This document shows positions 1 through 11,017 of a stretch of DNA of 28,598 nt, piece after piece. The position numbers were made by a program, and so were the translations under genes. The notes beneath the pieces are model-generated. The model did not search any database. It was not told the origin of the DNA and saw only the letters and a list, made by a program, of their open reading frames with translations. Each line of letters opens with the position of its first letter. Position 1 is the first letter of the stretch. Origin of the DNA: Sperchopsis tessellata (lineage: Eukaryota; Arthropoda; Insecta; Coleoptera; Hydrophilidae); contig JAWQRN010000540.1 of assembly GCA_033557685.1 (NCBI GenBank), positions 1 to 28,598 on the forward strand, given 5' to 3'.

Positions 1-32
1 ATAAATACACCAATAAAAATTAAGAAATAACG

Positions 33-260
33 ATTTCACCCTTATTATGGATCACCAATAAGCAATTTTATTAAACAATCAACCGTTGTACGAACAAAGT
101 ATGTAAATGATTCGTGCAAGTGGAACTAATCCAAAAGATCAGCGCTGCCACAAATCTCTTGAATTAGTTTCACTTGCACGATTTATTTGCATACTTCATT
201 CACACAACGGTTGATCGTTTCATAATATTGCTTGCTGAAGACCCCTAATAAGGGTGAAAT
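33..260. repeat. Long-hairpin (foldback/MITE-like) element, 228 bp
   Basis: The ends are inverted repeats: ATTTCACCCTTATTA at 33-47 pairs with TAATAAGGGTGAAAT at 246-260. Pairing continues with some mismatches almost to the centre, for example CAACCGTTGT (about 80-89) with ACAACGGTTG (about 204-213), and CGTGCAAGTG with CACTTGCACG. The unpaired loop is roughly 140-153 and contains AGCGCT. There is no coding capacity. I do not see a clear target-site duplication, so the superfamily is unknown. A short non-autonomous DNA transposon or foldback element is the simplest reading. Confidence 0.75.
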
Positions 261-729
261 GCTTTTAAAGTAGCATCACTCACTACTAAAATAAAATAGA
301 TACATTTCAATAAAATCACCAATTGTTTTTACCAATAAACACCCCAAATATCTACTAACAAACGCAAGTAAAGTAACTGAGAATAAAAAAAGCTCAGAAA
401 AAGATGGGCGCAGGTGCATCCACAGTATAGAATCTACGACAATTTATTTTCAACAGATTATATTGCATGTTGTAACAGGTTATGTGATTGTAAAGTCACA
501 CATACTGTCGCTGTCATCGATATTCTGATCAAAGAAACATGCATATACGTAATAATAAAGTAAAAGTACAACTCATTATATTGTGCTCTAAACAATAGAT
601 GCGATCGGAAAGTGCAACATCTGTAGCTCATTTATTTATAGTCATATGATATGTTGTATTAGTTTCACTTGACACTATCAAATATTTTATTGTATTCCAT
701 TACTACTTTTTTTTATGTGATATTAATAT
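261..729. other. AT-rich stretch, no gene seen
   Basis: No coding pattern or repeat was recognised here. It may include the 5' untranslated part of the non-LTR element that begins to code at about 781, but the boundary of that element cannot be placed from one copy. Confidence 0.4.
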
Positions 730-780
730 TTGATATCGTTTTATAATTTTTTATATAGATTGACTATAGTGATCGGCAAA

Positions 781-1759
781 ATGCCCATAAAGGTAACGGG
801 CTTGAAGCTGGACCAACTCCAGTTTGAATTACGAAAAAGGAATCATTCCGTTAGCGGGAAAAAAGATATTTTCATCCATAGATTAAAGACTGCGCTCGAC
901 TCAAGTTTTGTTGAGGATGATTTGGAAAGTAATGAATCCGACGACAAACCTATAGTCAAAACGAACCTGGAAACCAATCATAAACAACGCGTTAGAAAAC
1001 AGAATAAATCTGTTTTCATTTTGTTGAATAAAATAAATAGTTTAGAAGAAAAATTGCACCGGCTATTAGTTAGTTTCACTAAATACAAGAGAAAGTGTGC
1101 TTTGGGAGCTTCGATTGGTCTGCATAAGGAAGCTGTTAAGTAAATGAACGCAATTGAAGAACAAAAGCAAGGAGAGAGTCAAGTGAACGATAAGAATATA
1201 AACAATATAAACGATAATAAAACATTGCTAAAGAACACCCCAGTTAAAAGTGAGAATTTTAACAAAGGGAGAGTTAAGAAAACCGTCGCTTGTGAAAATG
1301 GCGTGTGTTGCAGTGAAAACAAAGTAAAGATTCTGTGGTTGCAGACAGTCACGGAGGAGGTGATTATGAATATATGCGAAGAGCATTACTATCGAAGAAA
1401 TATAAAATTTTAAACGTGTTTAAGCCAAAAGCTGACTTTTAGGATGTCCCGTTATAACGAGAGATTTTGATAAGACCGACTTTATTTTTGTTATGGCAGG
1501 GGCAAATAATGCTTTTAAAGGAACGGGATTTGGCGGAGATGCTATATCTGGGTGCCTGGAGGATCTACGTCACACGAATGTTACATTCGTATCGGCACCT
1601 TTCCTCAAGGACCTCTCTGTTTTAAATAAATTCATCTACGACATAAATATCGAAGTTTACAATTTTGTAACGAGGAGGGATTTCGTTTAGTTTATGGATG
1701 TGAGTAGGTTACTGGAGTGTGGGCGACATTTTTCCCGGGACAGTGTCTATCTGATGTAA
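781..1759 (+). pseudogene. Non-LTR ORF1 relic: SAP domain plus SGNH esterase
   Basis: The start is probably ATG 781 rather than 730. Residues 3-33 fit a SAP helix-loop-helix (LKLDQLQFELRKRN...SGKKDIFIHRL), a fold known to bind DNA, followed by a basic, coiled-coil-prone stretch. An in-frame TAA at 1141-1143 is followed at once by ATG, and the same frame runs on to 1413. The esterase then continues across frameshifts. Block I is DSHG at 1344-1355 in another frame, then FKPKADF at about 1421-1441, then VMAGANN at 1490-1510, which matches GxND block III with Asp replaced by Asn. After a TAG at 1688-1690, MDVSRLL and SRDSVYL continue in frame to TAA 1757. The position of the usual catalytic His in SRDGxHL is Tyr here (1748-1750). 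Such esterases are known in CR1-type ORF1 proteins. This copy is dead by stops, frameshifts and two altered active-site positions. Confidence 0.75.
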
Positions 1760-1768
1760 AGACTGGAA

Positions 1769-2035
1769 GTGTGTGGGGAGCGTGGTGTATTGCATCCGGG
1801 GGCTGTTGGTGTGGTTTCTTCTGTGGGTCCTGGATGGCCTGTTTTGGTGAGTGTGGGGGCGGCCAGGGATGAAGCGGCGAGTGTAACGGATCATGCGAGT
1901 GGCAGAACGGTACGATCGAGCGATGGAGATGACTCGGTGAGTGACTCTAATATTGTAATTATAACTACCACAGGCGAAGAATCCTACTATGGGGATGCAA
2001 ATGGTATGTTACTTAACAGAAAATCAACTTTTTAG
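1769..2035 (+). other. Open frame between ORF1 and ORF2 relics, unrecognised
   Basis: An 88-codon open frame rich in Gly, Val, Ser and Asp lies between the esterase relic and the endonuclease. No domain is recognised. It is locally richer in G (many GTG/GGG) than its surroundings. It may be the tail of ORF1 or the linker before ORF2 in this element. It has no known motif and could be open by chance. Confidence 0.3.
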
Positions 2036-4476
2036 GAACTCGTCGAAATATTAGTAGATTGTGCATATTGCATCTTAATGTCCAAGGTCTTGGGTCGAAG
2101 TGGGATGATATGGCTTTGTTTCTTGAGGATCATAACATCAACACCATCTGCCTGGATGAACATTGGCTTCGGCCTGCGGAAATTCACATGATTACTATAC
2201 AGGGTTTTCAACTAGCTACTTGCTTCACAAGAAAAAAAAATGCAGCGTGTAGGTACTGCGATCTTTATTAAATAAAACATGATATTTCAAATCTGTGATA
2301 ATTTAACACGGTAGAGTTGTTTTGAGTGTTGTGCCGTACGCATCGGGGGCTATCTGGTTGTCCAGGTTTATCGTCCTCCACAATATGACATTACTGACTT
2401 TTTGCACTGTCTTGATTCATTTCTTCATGGATATTTAAGAAATAAAATAATACTTTCTGGTGATTTCAATCTTGACACACTTAGGCAGGATAACAGAACT
2501 AGATCTTTTCTGTCATTGTTGCAATCATACAATTTTTTTAAAACTATTGACACCCCTACGAGGATTGTGAGGTAGTCATGCACATGCATTGACACATATT
2601 TATAAATTTCGATGACATCACATATATTACCGACAATGTAAGTATTGATTTCTCGGATCATAATATGCAACTTTTTGAAATTGAAATAGATAATAAAACC
2701 ATAATTTACAAAACATATATGAAACGAAATTATAATACTACTAATATAAGCTCATTCTTGGAAGGGGTTGAATCTGTGGACTGGCTGGCAACGTATGTTT
2801 GTTTCGGGTTGTCCAAGCATATATTGCTCTTACAGTTCTGTAAGATTTTTCTTGAAATGTGTAATTCTCATATTCCTCTACGCAAATCTTCAATCACTAG
2901 TCACAATAAAAAGACCTGGATTACAATAGGCATCAGGGTTTCTTCAAGACGGAAACAATGTTTGTTTAATGCGCTACGTATCTTTCCAAATGGTGATTTG
3001 AAATGTTATTATCTTCGCTACTCTGGAATTTTGAATAGAGTTGTTAAGGCCGCGAAGAGACTTTATGCGGATACTTTAATAAACCACTCCAACAACGTCA
3101 CTAAGGCAGCTTGGAGGGTTATAAACGACGAACTTAATCGCAAAAAGCATGATGGTCTACCCATGGAGTTGACCGTTGGCGGTTGGCCCGTGGCTTGACC
3201 TCTGGAAATTTCTGGTGTTTTCAATTAATATTTCGCTTCGATACCGGAGACTCTGTTATTAACTTTACCTCGCTCCGATCAATTCTTTTCAAGGCTGCAT
3301 AAGTGTCAAGATCGTAATCAAAACTCTACCTTCCTGACCCCGGTAAGTGCGGCGAAGGTAAGGAATATTATTTCATCACTGAAAAATACATCCGTATGTG
3401 GTCTGGATGATATTAATACAAAAACAATAAAACTATCGATAGAATATATAGCCGAACCAATCTCTGTATTAATAAACTCTTCCTTCGAGTCGGGCGTTTT
3501 TCCGGACACTTTAAAAAAACCTAAGAATATTCCTATTTATAAAAAGTTTGGTAAATCTGACGTATCTAATTATCGACCAATCTCTATACTTGTCCTGTTT
3601 TGTCAAAGATATATGAGAGTTGCATTAGGTCCAGATTGCAGAGCTTCTTTGAGTGTAATAATGTGCTCAACAACGTGCAGCATGGTTTTCGTTCGGGTAG
3701 GTCATCGAGCTCGGCTCTGGAGCGTATGTTTTCTTCCATTTACAACGGTATTACTGGCGGTTCTTTGATGGCCAGACTGGGATGTGACCTCTCAAAGACC
3801 TTTGATTTGGTCGAATACGAGATCTTTCTTTACAAATTGGAGTATTACGGCACAAGAGATAACGCGTTAGAGCTTCTTAATAGCTATTTATCGAATCGTC
3901 ATCACCTCACTGAGATTAACGACAACGTCCGAGGAGGGCGTCGTGCATTCTGGTACCATCGAGGTAGTTCATGGTGTACCTCAAAATTCTGTTTTGGGCC
4001 CTCTGCTATTCATCATTTTTATCAATTATATACAAGCCAATGTTGATGCCCCGTTGACGCTGTATGCCGACGATACATGTGCCTGCGTCTCGGCTGCGAG
4101 TGTTGGCGATTTAAGACTCCGTATCTCGTCTGTCCTCGACGAGCTAGTTTATTGTTTTGCATCGAATCGATTAAAGATTAACATCACTTAAACATCGCTA
4201 TTAAAATTTCTCAACGCTACGTTTGATGTTGATTTAGTGGTTTATCGCATTGATAGAAATCGAAAATCTACACCATCTGGTCCGTTTCTGGGTCCTGTTA
4301 TGGATGGCGGGCTTTCGTGGGCGGATCACGTGTGTGGATTGAGGAAGAAGTTGAATGGAGCCATTTTTGTTTTGCGTCGGCTGAGACCGCTTTGCAGTTG
4401 GGATACCCTGACATTGGTGTATTTCGCATATTTTCATTCGATCGCTACATATGGACTTTTGTTTTGTTTTGACTAG
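2036..4476 (+). pseudogene. Non-LTR ORF2 relic: APE endonuclease, RT and thumb
   Basis: The apurinic-like endonuclease shows its motifs in order: LHLNVQGLGSKW (Asn at 2077), LDEHWL (2155-2172), VYRPP, GDFN (2459-2470), DTPTRI and SDHN (2653-2664). The linker ORF 2665-3198 has the usual WIT.GIR.SSRRK and KAAW..IN.EL.RKK patterns. The reverse transcriptase continues with VCGLDDI...K, SNYRPIS (about 3567-3587), a frameshift at about 3598, QHGFR.GRSS, DLSKTFD (3786-3806, motif A), a second frameshift at about 3940, GVPQNSVLGPLL and LYADDT (YADD at 4063-4074). The thumb region has FLGPVMDGGLSWADHV and YFAYFHSIATYGLLF, ending at 4476. At least three frameshifts and several stops break it. The family copies itself by nicking DNA and reverse transcribing its RNA at the nick; this copy cannot. 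Confidence 0.88.
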
Positions 4477-4698
4477 ACAAGGTTTGAAGTCTCAGACAGT
4501 ATTAATAAATACTTTTAAGAATACGGTAATAATTAGATGAAATTCCAATACCTTCTATGACACTTACAATTATTAATATAATTTCAAAACATCCATTTTT
4601 GGAACATACAAATTTAAATCTATGCTTTTTATGCCACTAATGCTCATTTTGTATTATATATTTGAAATTATAAACAAGCTAGCGCACAATGTAAATTA
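4477..4698. other. AT-rich stretch, nothing recognised
   Basis: Very AT-rich sequence between the end of the non-LTR element and the 222-bp tandem duplication. I see no coding pattern, no RNA gene and no inverted repeat. Confidence 0.4.
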
Positions 4699-5142
4699 TT
4701 AATATTCAAAGTCTTTATGAATCCAGAATATAGCATACTCAAAGGTATATGCAATAATGTTGTCAATTTTGTATACTGTTATAGAATTCCTATATATTTC
4801 TTAGTAGAATCATACTATATGTTTACGTTGGAATATAAAAATTCGTTGATTTTCACTAATTTATCAGTGAATAATAAAGTATAATTGATTTCACCGCAAA
4901 ATTTGATTTTTATTTGTTTATTAATATTCAAAGTCTTTATGAATCCAGAATATAGCATACTCAAAGGTATATGCAATAATGTTGTCAATTTTGTATACTG
5001 TTATAGAATTCCTATATATTTCTTAGTAGAATCATACTATATGTTTACGTTGGAATATAAAAATTCGTTGATTTTCACTAATTTATCAGTGAATAATAAA
5101 GTATAATTGATTTCACTACAAAATTTGATTTTTATTTGTTTA
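4699..5142. repeat. Tandem duplication, two 222-bp copies
   Basis: TTAATATTCAAAGTC at 4699 is repeated at 4921, and the two 222-bp units (4699-4920, 4921-5142) match throughout. I see only two differences: CG at 4895-4896 against TA at 5117-5118. The near identity points to a recent duplication. Because 222 is a multiple of 3, a reading frame stays open across the junction (about 4885-5106), but its composition is simply AT-rich and I do not regard it as a gene. Confidence 0.93.
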
Positions 5143-6060
5143 TTACTGAATTGCAAATAATATTATTAATACCCCTAATAACATATAAACTAATTTAATA
5201 AAACAAAGCACTTGTAAACAAAGACGTAATTTGACAACCCCGCAATAACATAATCAAAACAGTTTATTTTGAAAAGACAAAACATGTATATATGTACCTA
5301 AATTTTAAATCACCAACTAAGCATTTGATTTTATGAAGTAGAACAAAGAAGTTTGCATATAAATATAAGTGCGTCAGGTTTATAATTAATCGGAACATAA
5401 AAAACATAACTTGCAGAGTAGTATAACATAAAGTTGGATAATTAACATGTACTGAAAAAGTTTACAAAATGTTTACAATACAATTAGCTGTTAATAGCTG
5501 TTGGCATATGTAAATTAGCGCACTCTATGAAATATGGTCTGTTACGAAGGAATGCACATCAAAGAAATAAACACCTCTGACACTTGTATTACAACAGCCG
5601 AAATTTAGGTCGATTGTACGTCCATCAAAAATATTTTACAAAGGGTTTAATTAACATGTATATACTTATAGTAGCACAATTTTATATGGAGCTGTTTATG
5701 AAGCCTATTATTATAAGCTTCCACGACAGGTAGCTAAGATTTACGAGAACTATAATATGAATTTATGTTGTATTCATTATGTAAGCAATATATTCATCTA
5801 ACGTAAAGCAATCACAACATAGATTCATAAATTACAAGAAAAAACTAAAACCATTCGTTTTTTTACCGAATTCTAACAATAATCTGTTACGTTTTTAAAA
5901 GAATTTATGAGAAGCTTAATAATTATTTACCGCGAGAAAATAGTGTTTCTCATACATGTGTAAAGACACACGTGTATGGGAACACGTACTAAAGTCCTTT
6001 TTAATATCTGAATGCGATTTCAAAAAACTGTTATCGAAACTATTTGTCATTTTAGCCAGA
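5143..6060. other. AT-rich stretch, no gene seen
   Basis: No coding pattern was recognised on either strand. A short hairpin (CATACATGTGT at 5951 with ACACGTGTATG at about 5967) is the only structure noticed. Confidence 0.4.
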
Positions 6061-6072
6061 TTGAATAATACC

Positions 6073-6090
6073 AATAATAATAATAATAAT
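6073..6090. repeat. (AAT)6 microsatellite
   Basis: Six perfect AAT units lie about 0.1 kb upstream of the R4/Dong-like fragment on the same strand. Dong elements are known to insert in TAA repeats, so this may mark the insertion site; that is inference. Confidence 0.85.
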
Positions 6091-6189
6091 ACTTTACGCC
6101 TATACAGAAAGCAGTCATTTTACTAACATGTGATATCGTAAGAAAATTATTGAATTGTGTGGGTTGAAATAAGGATATCCTCTAGACAG

Positions 6190-6515
6190 TACAACACAGC
6201 TAAAGCTGAGATTCAACACCATTAATAATAATATCAATAATTACTAGCAGAAGACAAAACATTCTGTATGAATGGATCCATGGGTTGCAAAAAACAATTG
6301 ATTCTAGATGCTATTATATTAAACGAAACTAAAATGAAGCAACGTGACTTGCACATGTGCTACATCGACTACAAAAAAGCATATGACTATGTCCCGCATG
6401 ACTGGATTCTAAAAGTATTCGAACTATATAAAATACGCCAAAAGGTTCAAGTGCTTCTTAAGAAATTTGAGTCGAAACTGGAATACAGATTGTATCTAAA
6501 TGGAAAATCTATGGT
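6190..6515 (+). mobile_element. R4/Dong-like non-LTR fragment E (RT motif A region)
   Basis: The frame holding ATG 6268 reads LAEDKTFCMNGSMGCKKQL, then YIDYKKAYDYVPHDWILK and ELYKI. This is the RT segment of the family seen on the other strand at 10.6-19.6 kb (compare GCKEQ and HIDYKIAFDSVPHSWL in copy C). The motif A Asp is present (YIDYKKAYD, about 6361-6387). Weak upstream similarity (YNTAKAEIQ, about 6190) suggests it starts a little earlier. It stops at about 6515, where a Tx1-like relic begins. With no fingers, YxDD or endonuclease it is only a fragment. Confidence 0.8.
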
Positions 6516-6518
6516 CTA

Positions 6519-7910
6519 TTGTGTGAATTAGGAAGCATTATATGGGAAGTGTTCAATAGTTTACACTTGACTCCAGAAAATTTACCAGAAGCTTTAGTAC
6601 AGGGGGTGGTCACATTAAATCCTAAAAAAGGACATACACCTATTAGGGATTTCAGACCAATCACCTTACTTGATAGAGACATAAAATTATATAATAAGGT
6701 TTTGGCCAACAGAATGAAACCAATATATGTATAAAATAATAGGTAAAGGACGGACTATTGGGAAATAAAATTATTCAATTACAGATAATTTGGTTACATT
6801 AAGAGATCGAGTATTATACCTTGAAAATAGAATAGAAATAGGCGGGGCCATCTTGTCATGGATTTTGAAGCTGCATTTGATATCTCATCAGTATTTATTC
6901 AGTGTAATGAATAAGATGGGGTTTCCAAATGGTTTCATTAATAACATTAGACATTTGTATTCAGCAGCTACATCTAAATTACTTATATACGGATTTTTAA
7001 AAACATCGTTAATTATTAAAAGGGGAATTAGGTAGGGTTGTCCCTTGTCTATGATGTTATTCTCGATCTTTATTGAACTACTAATCAGAATATTATTATT
7101 ACTAGAATGTATATCATGAGCGAAAAATCATCTGTTTGGCTTATGCTAATGACGTGACAGATTTTCTTGTATATAATTTAAATAAAACAAAAATACTTAC
7201 AGTTAATAGCTGGTCACTAAATTACTATTAATAAAAATTAATACTTCAAAGCGGATTATATTAAGGTAATGTGATTGTGGGTTATACAGAAATGTGACGA
7301 GTTAATAGAAAAAAATTGGATAAATGTTTATAATAAAATAAACTGTGCACTTATAAGGCAATTAATATTTCAATAAAATATGCTAAATAAATACTTGCAT
7401 TTTATGAGAACTGTAGTATATAGCATAGGTGCTGCCCATTTCGCAAACATATATTGATAAAATTAATGAACTAGTGGGTAATTTGCCAAATTGCCAAAAA
7501 ATAGTTGTATCTCACAAAGGAAAATGGGGATGTAAATCTTATCGATGTTGAACAGACACTGAGGGCTTTATTTATTAAAACATTATTTAAGATATTTAGA
7601 TAAGAGAATGGGAGCGAGTCAACAGAACTAAAACGTATCTTTTACACTTCTTGGTAAAAACAAACAGCTTCCCATAACAATATAAACAATATTTTCAAAT
7701 CATTATAAAATTGAAACTACACTACACAAATAGTTTATAGACAACTTCTGTACATTAGTTGGAAACCCCATGTAGAAGAAAAATATAATCAAATTGGTTG
7801 AAAAAATGAATGGCAAACTTTAGCAACAAACATATACCATCTTGGTAGAAACATGCGGTTTACTTTATAAGTAATGAAATATACCCAACAGGTGTCAAAA
7901 AATGTAACAG
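6519..7910 (+). mobile_element. Tx1-like (L1 group) non-LTR RT relic
   Basis: The RT is read in pieces. NLPEAL..GVVTLNPKKG and FRPITLLDRD..LYNKVLANRMK are in frame at 6519-6731. Then come NLVTLRDRV, GGAILS, motif A DFEAAFD (6861-6881, another frame), SHQYLFSVMNKMGFPNGFI and RGIR-stop-GCPLSM (7021-7053, where Gln is expected in place of the TAG). Motif C is AYANDV (7139-7156), with Asn in place of the first catalytic Asp. The post-RT part is fainter: GDVNLIDVE...ALFIKT (about 7525-7581) and NEIYPTGVKK (about 7875-7905). The wording RPITLL, GAILS and RQGCPLSM is characteristic of the Tx1 clade. The upstream endonuclease is missing, so the copy is 5'-truncated, and it is dead. Confidence 0.78.
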
Positions 7911-9440
7911 AAAATCAAGTTTTACAATTTTCTTTTTTTCGGACAATCAATTTTTAGTTTTTTTTTCTCGCTTCATGGATATTTCTGGACTCTTAGCATT
8001 AGTTTGGATCTACAAAATATGCTGATGAGTGCAACAGTCAGCTGTCAACCATCGAATGCTTCCAACACTGTCAATTTAGCTTTTCGTGAAATTTATAATT
8101 TTTGTTATATGTTGTTATAAGTATATTAGTCAAAATCCTTAAATTCGGTTCTCCAACTGTAATTGGAATGTCTTCTTTGCTTTAAAATAATTCATAGTTA
8201 TACATGTAACCCCTAATTCCAGAATGAACACAGATTTTAAATCACCATTATTGGAATTATTAGTATTTAGCCAAGTTCTAGCTTTGAAGAGTAAAATCTG
8301 CTCATTACAGGATAAATACTATGCTCTTAAAGGCAAACTTTTTAGCTAGACATTACAAATTTATTCTAAGACTGGAGCAATTTTATTTATATTTTTAGTA
8401 GAAGACATATTGTCAGAAAAATGTAAAATATGTTTAGTTCTTCAAACTTCTTAACTGGCATATCATTATTGGACGTATATTGCGTAGCCCCTAACATTAT
8501 TTGCATCTCATTTTTAGATAATTAGCACGTTTGTTCCACATTTTCTAGTTTTATATATGTTAGCTTTTTAACTACTATTTAATCGAGAAATTGGTCTGTT
8601 GGACAAATTTAAACAGATTGTGTTGTAAGTTCTGTTAAAGGATTTAATCTGACAAAATTATTTTGTATCTCTGTTGTCAACATTTTTCAGGATATAATTT
8701 TAGTGGAGCGGCGGCTCTAGGTTCCATATTACAAACTAGTTAACTTAGAGCGTATTTTTATGTGAAGTTAACGTTTTGAGATTACAGCATTTACCTCGAC
8801 TCGAAGATGAATAACCTTTGTGTAGGACAAATATTTAATGAATTTTAAGCCTCATTTAATTCAATTTACTCATATCTGCTAGATCAGTGAATTCGATTAG
8901 AATCATACAGTTTTGATTCACCTAACGAGATAATTGTTTATTTGATAATCAGTACAATTTGCCTAAAAAATACTTGTACCTGTTAATTATTATATTTTCA
9001 GGGAATATTTTAATATGTCTGTAACTATGTCGTATATTTCCTTTGCTCAATGGGGCAAACTTATGAATATTAATAATATATCTATCTGATAACAAAGATA
9101 ATTTTATATTAGATAAGGGAGAACATAATTTGGTGTCAAAAAATATTTATCTTATGTAATCAATCGTATGTAAATTAGGTGTATAGAAAAGTCAGTAGTA
9201 TAACCATTACAGAAAGTAGTACTAAAAATTTAAATAAGATATTAATATTTATACACTTGTGAGATGACGGCGGATCGGAATATAACTTCAACGACAAATA
9301 TCAAATTTTCATACACATTTATCACGGCGCAATAACTAAAAAATCAGATCAATATACCTTCGCTTTCAGTCACGTTCTTAAATGTGAAACGGTGAATGAA
9401 CAATGATGTTCCAAAAAGCAAAACAAATACTCACGTTTTT
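7911..9440. other. AT-rich stretch, no gene seen
   Basis: No coding pattern was recognised on either strand. The first 100-200 bases may still belong to the decayed 3' part of the Tx1-like element, but I cannot support that. Confidence 0.4.
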
Positions 9441-10600
9441 AATAGTATGGCTTCGTGAAACACGTTTTGTTATCTCCTAAAAAAGCTACTGCATTTCCGC
9501 CGCGTGCAACTAAACATCTCCTTTCTCTCTTCGTACCGCCGCGTAAATATATACATGGGACTGGTTTTAGTGGTCCGCTCTGTTTGATACAAGTTCACAA
9601 AATTATTAATCTTCAGCTACAGATAAATAATTGCGACTACCTTAAATATTACACATCGTGATATACCGTGGGATTTTTAACTACTGCCATAAGCAAAATA
9701 TTAAGTTCTCTATAGCGCACATTTTACTGCGTAATATTGATTTATTCAAAAGATTTCATGACGGCAGATGCATCAGCTGTGGCATTATTAGTCCACCACG
9801 TGAAAGTTATATTTTTACAGTATCCTTTCATAATTTATGTACTTTTAATTTGCTTAAATCAATAATAATCTACTAGTTTCACAACAATATATCGCAGTTG
9901 ATATTTCTTGTCACAGGTCGTTTTCTTTAAGGTATCCTTTTTGCAAGATAAATGTACCTTATTTTGAAGGAATCATGTCAACATCGATATTATTTATTTT
10001 AAATTGCAAACCATACAGATAAAGCCTCTAGTGAAATTAAATTATGTATTTATATACATGTGGGTTGGTACCTACCAGTCATTTAGCTTAAGGCGAGGAT
10101 ACTATTTGCCTAGTCTAACTGAAGCATTGTTAAAAGTATAAATAAATTCGCGTATGCATTGGTTAATACACATATTGAGTCAATAATGTGGCCTTCGTCG
10201 ATAGCCATGTAACTAAGAGCATTATATAAAACATTAAATATAAAAGTTGCACGGCGTAATAGTGTGCATCTTGTAAAATTACTTATTACAACACAGGATG
10301 CTTCTATATCAGTATCATCTTTGTTATTTTAACCAAAATACATATTAATATTTATTTAATTGCCTCATTTATTTACTTGAAAAAGTTTAATTATAAACTT
10401 CATATCAAAATTTAACAACTTTCGTGTTATTTTGAATTTTGTGAAAATTTAACAAAATTCAGAGTCAAATTAAGATATTAAATAAATACGTCATTTTAAA
10501 TACAAATAAAGCTGTAATTCAGCATTGTGTTAAGGAAATATCTTTTACCATATATATTGCCCTATTTGTAAAAGATTTAAAGTTACTGATTTTGTATTCG
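9441..10600. other. Unassigned; small CpG-richer patch at 9455-9600
   Basis: The patch at about 9455-9600 contains CCGCCGCG and similar CpG runs, unlike its surroundings, and has open frames on the + strand (9455-9661, 9658-9876) with no recognisable domain. It could be a promoter or first-exon remnant or a piece of a repeat. The rest, to 10600, is AT-rich with nothing recognised. Confidence 0.35.
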
Positions 10601-10604
10601 GGTA

Positions 10605-10999
10605 TGTACGTATGTAGGAGATTTAAGTGGTAAGATGTTTGATGGATGTATGAGGAGTGGATCCTGTGTTTTTGTTTCTAAATTCATTCTAACTACATTG
10701 TCAGTGGTTGATATTTTACGATTTTTTCGGTGTATTTTTGGTTATGTTGCGTCATTAGTAACAGCTACATCAATGGATTTGTAATGTTTTGTATTTTGTC
10801 TTGTATTATATCTGGTCTGCTAATCGGTATAATTTTGTCGTCTATATTGTTCTGCCCTAGAATAATGTGTTGTGTTAATTGTCTAGTATAGTTTCTAGTG
10901 TATATTTGTAGTATGGCTTATATTCGGAGATTACCTTGATTGCAACCTATTTCAGTCAGCAGCGTATATCCCCCGGTTATATGATCTATCTTCTGTGTG
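10605..10999 (-). mobile_element. R4/Dong-like copy A3: endonuclease fragment
   Basis: The copy begins right after the TAA-rich run at 11000-11017 with KIDHITGGYTLLTEIG, which corresponds to the His-to-Cys half of the CCHC knuckle in copy B (AIDHITDGCKLLTRVE). It then gives ISRPDIIQDKI (about 10813-10845), the RPD motif of the endonuclease. Further on, EKIVKYQPL, a damaged linker and YVHTRIQ (about 10600-10620) follow before the match stops. Frameshifts and stops interrupt it. It is a short 5'-truncated copy. Confidence 0.7.
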
Positions 11000-11017
11000 A
11001 TTATTATTAATATTATT
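11000..11017. repeat. Imperfect (ATT)n run at the A2/A3 junction
   Basis: ATTATTATTAATATTATT lies between the 3' end of copy A2, whose ORF ends at about 11072, and the truncated start of copy A3. Confidence 0.75.

Larger units (their letters stand above)
730..4476 (+). mobile_element. Decayed CR1/Jockey-group non-LTR retrotransposon
   Basis: One element spans this stretch in the order expected for a two-ORF LINE with an APE-type endonuclease: ORF1 with SAP and SGNH-esterase domains, then ORF2 with endonuclease, linker, reverse transcriptase and thumb. Stops and frameshifts break both ORFs many times, so it is not functional. ORF1 esterases are known from the CR1 clade, which suggests the CR1/L2/Daphne side of the group; that placement is inference. 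The coding match stops at about 4476 without a recognisable 3' tail, so the 3' end is probably lost. The 5' end is unknown. Confidence 0.85.

Noticed and set aside
4885..5106. 73-codon open frame across the tandem duplication
   Set aside because: It is open because the repeat unit is a multiple of 3 and AT-rich; no domain, and it ends with the repeat.
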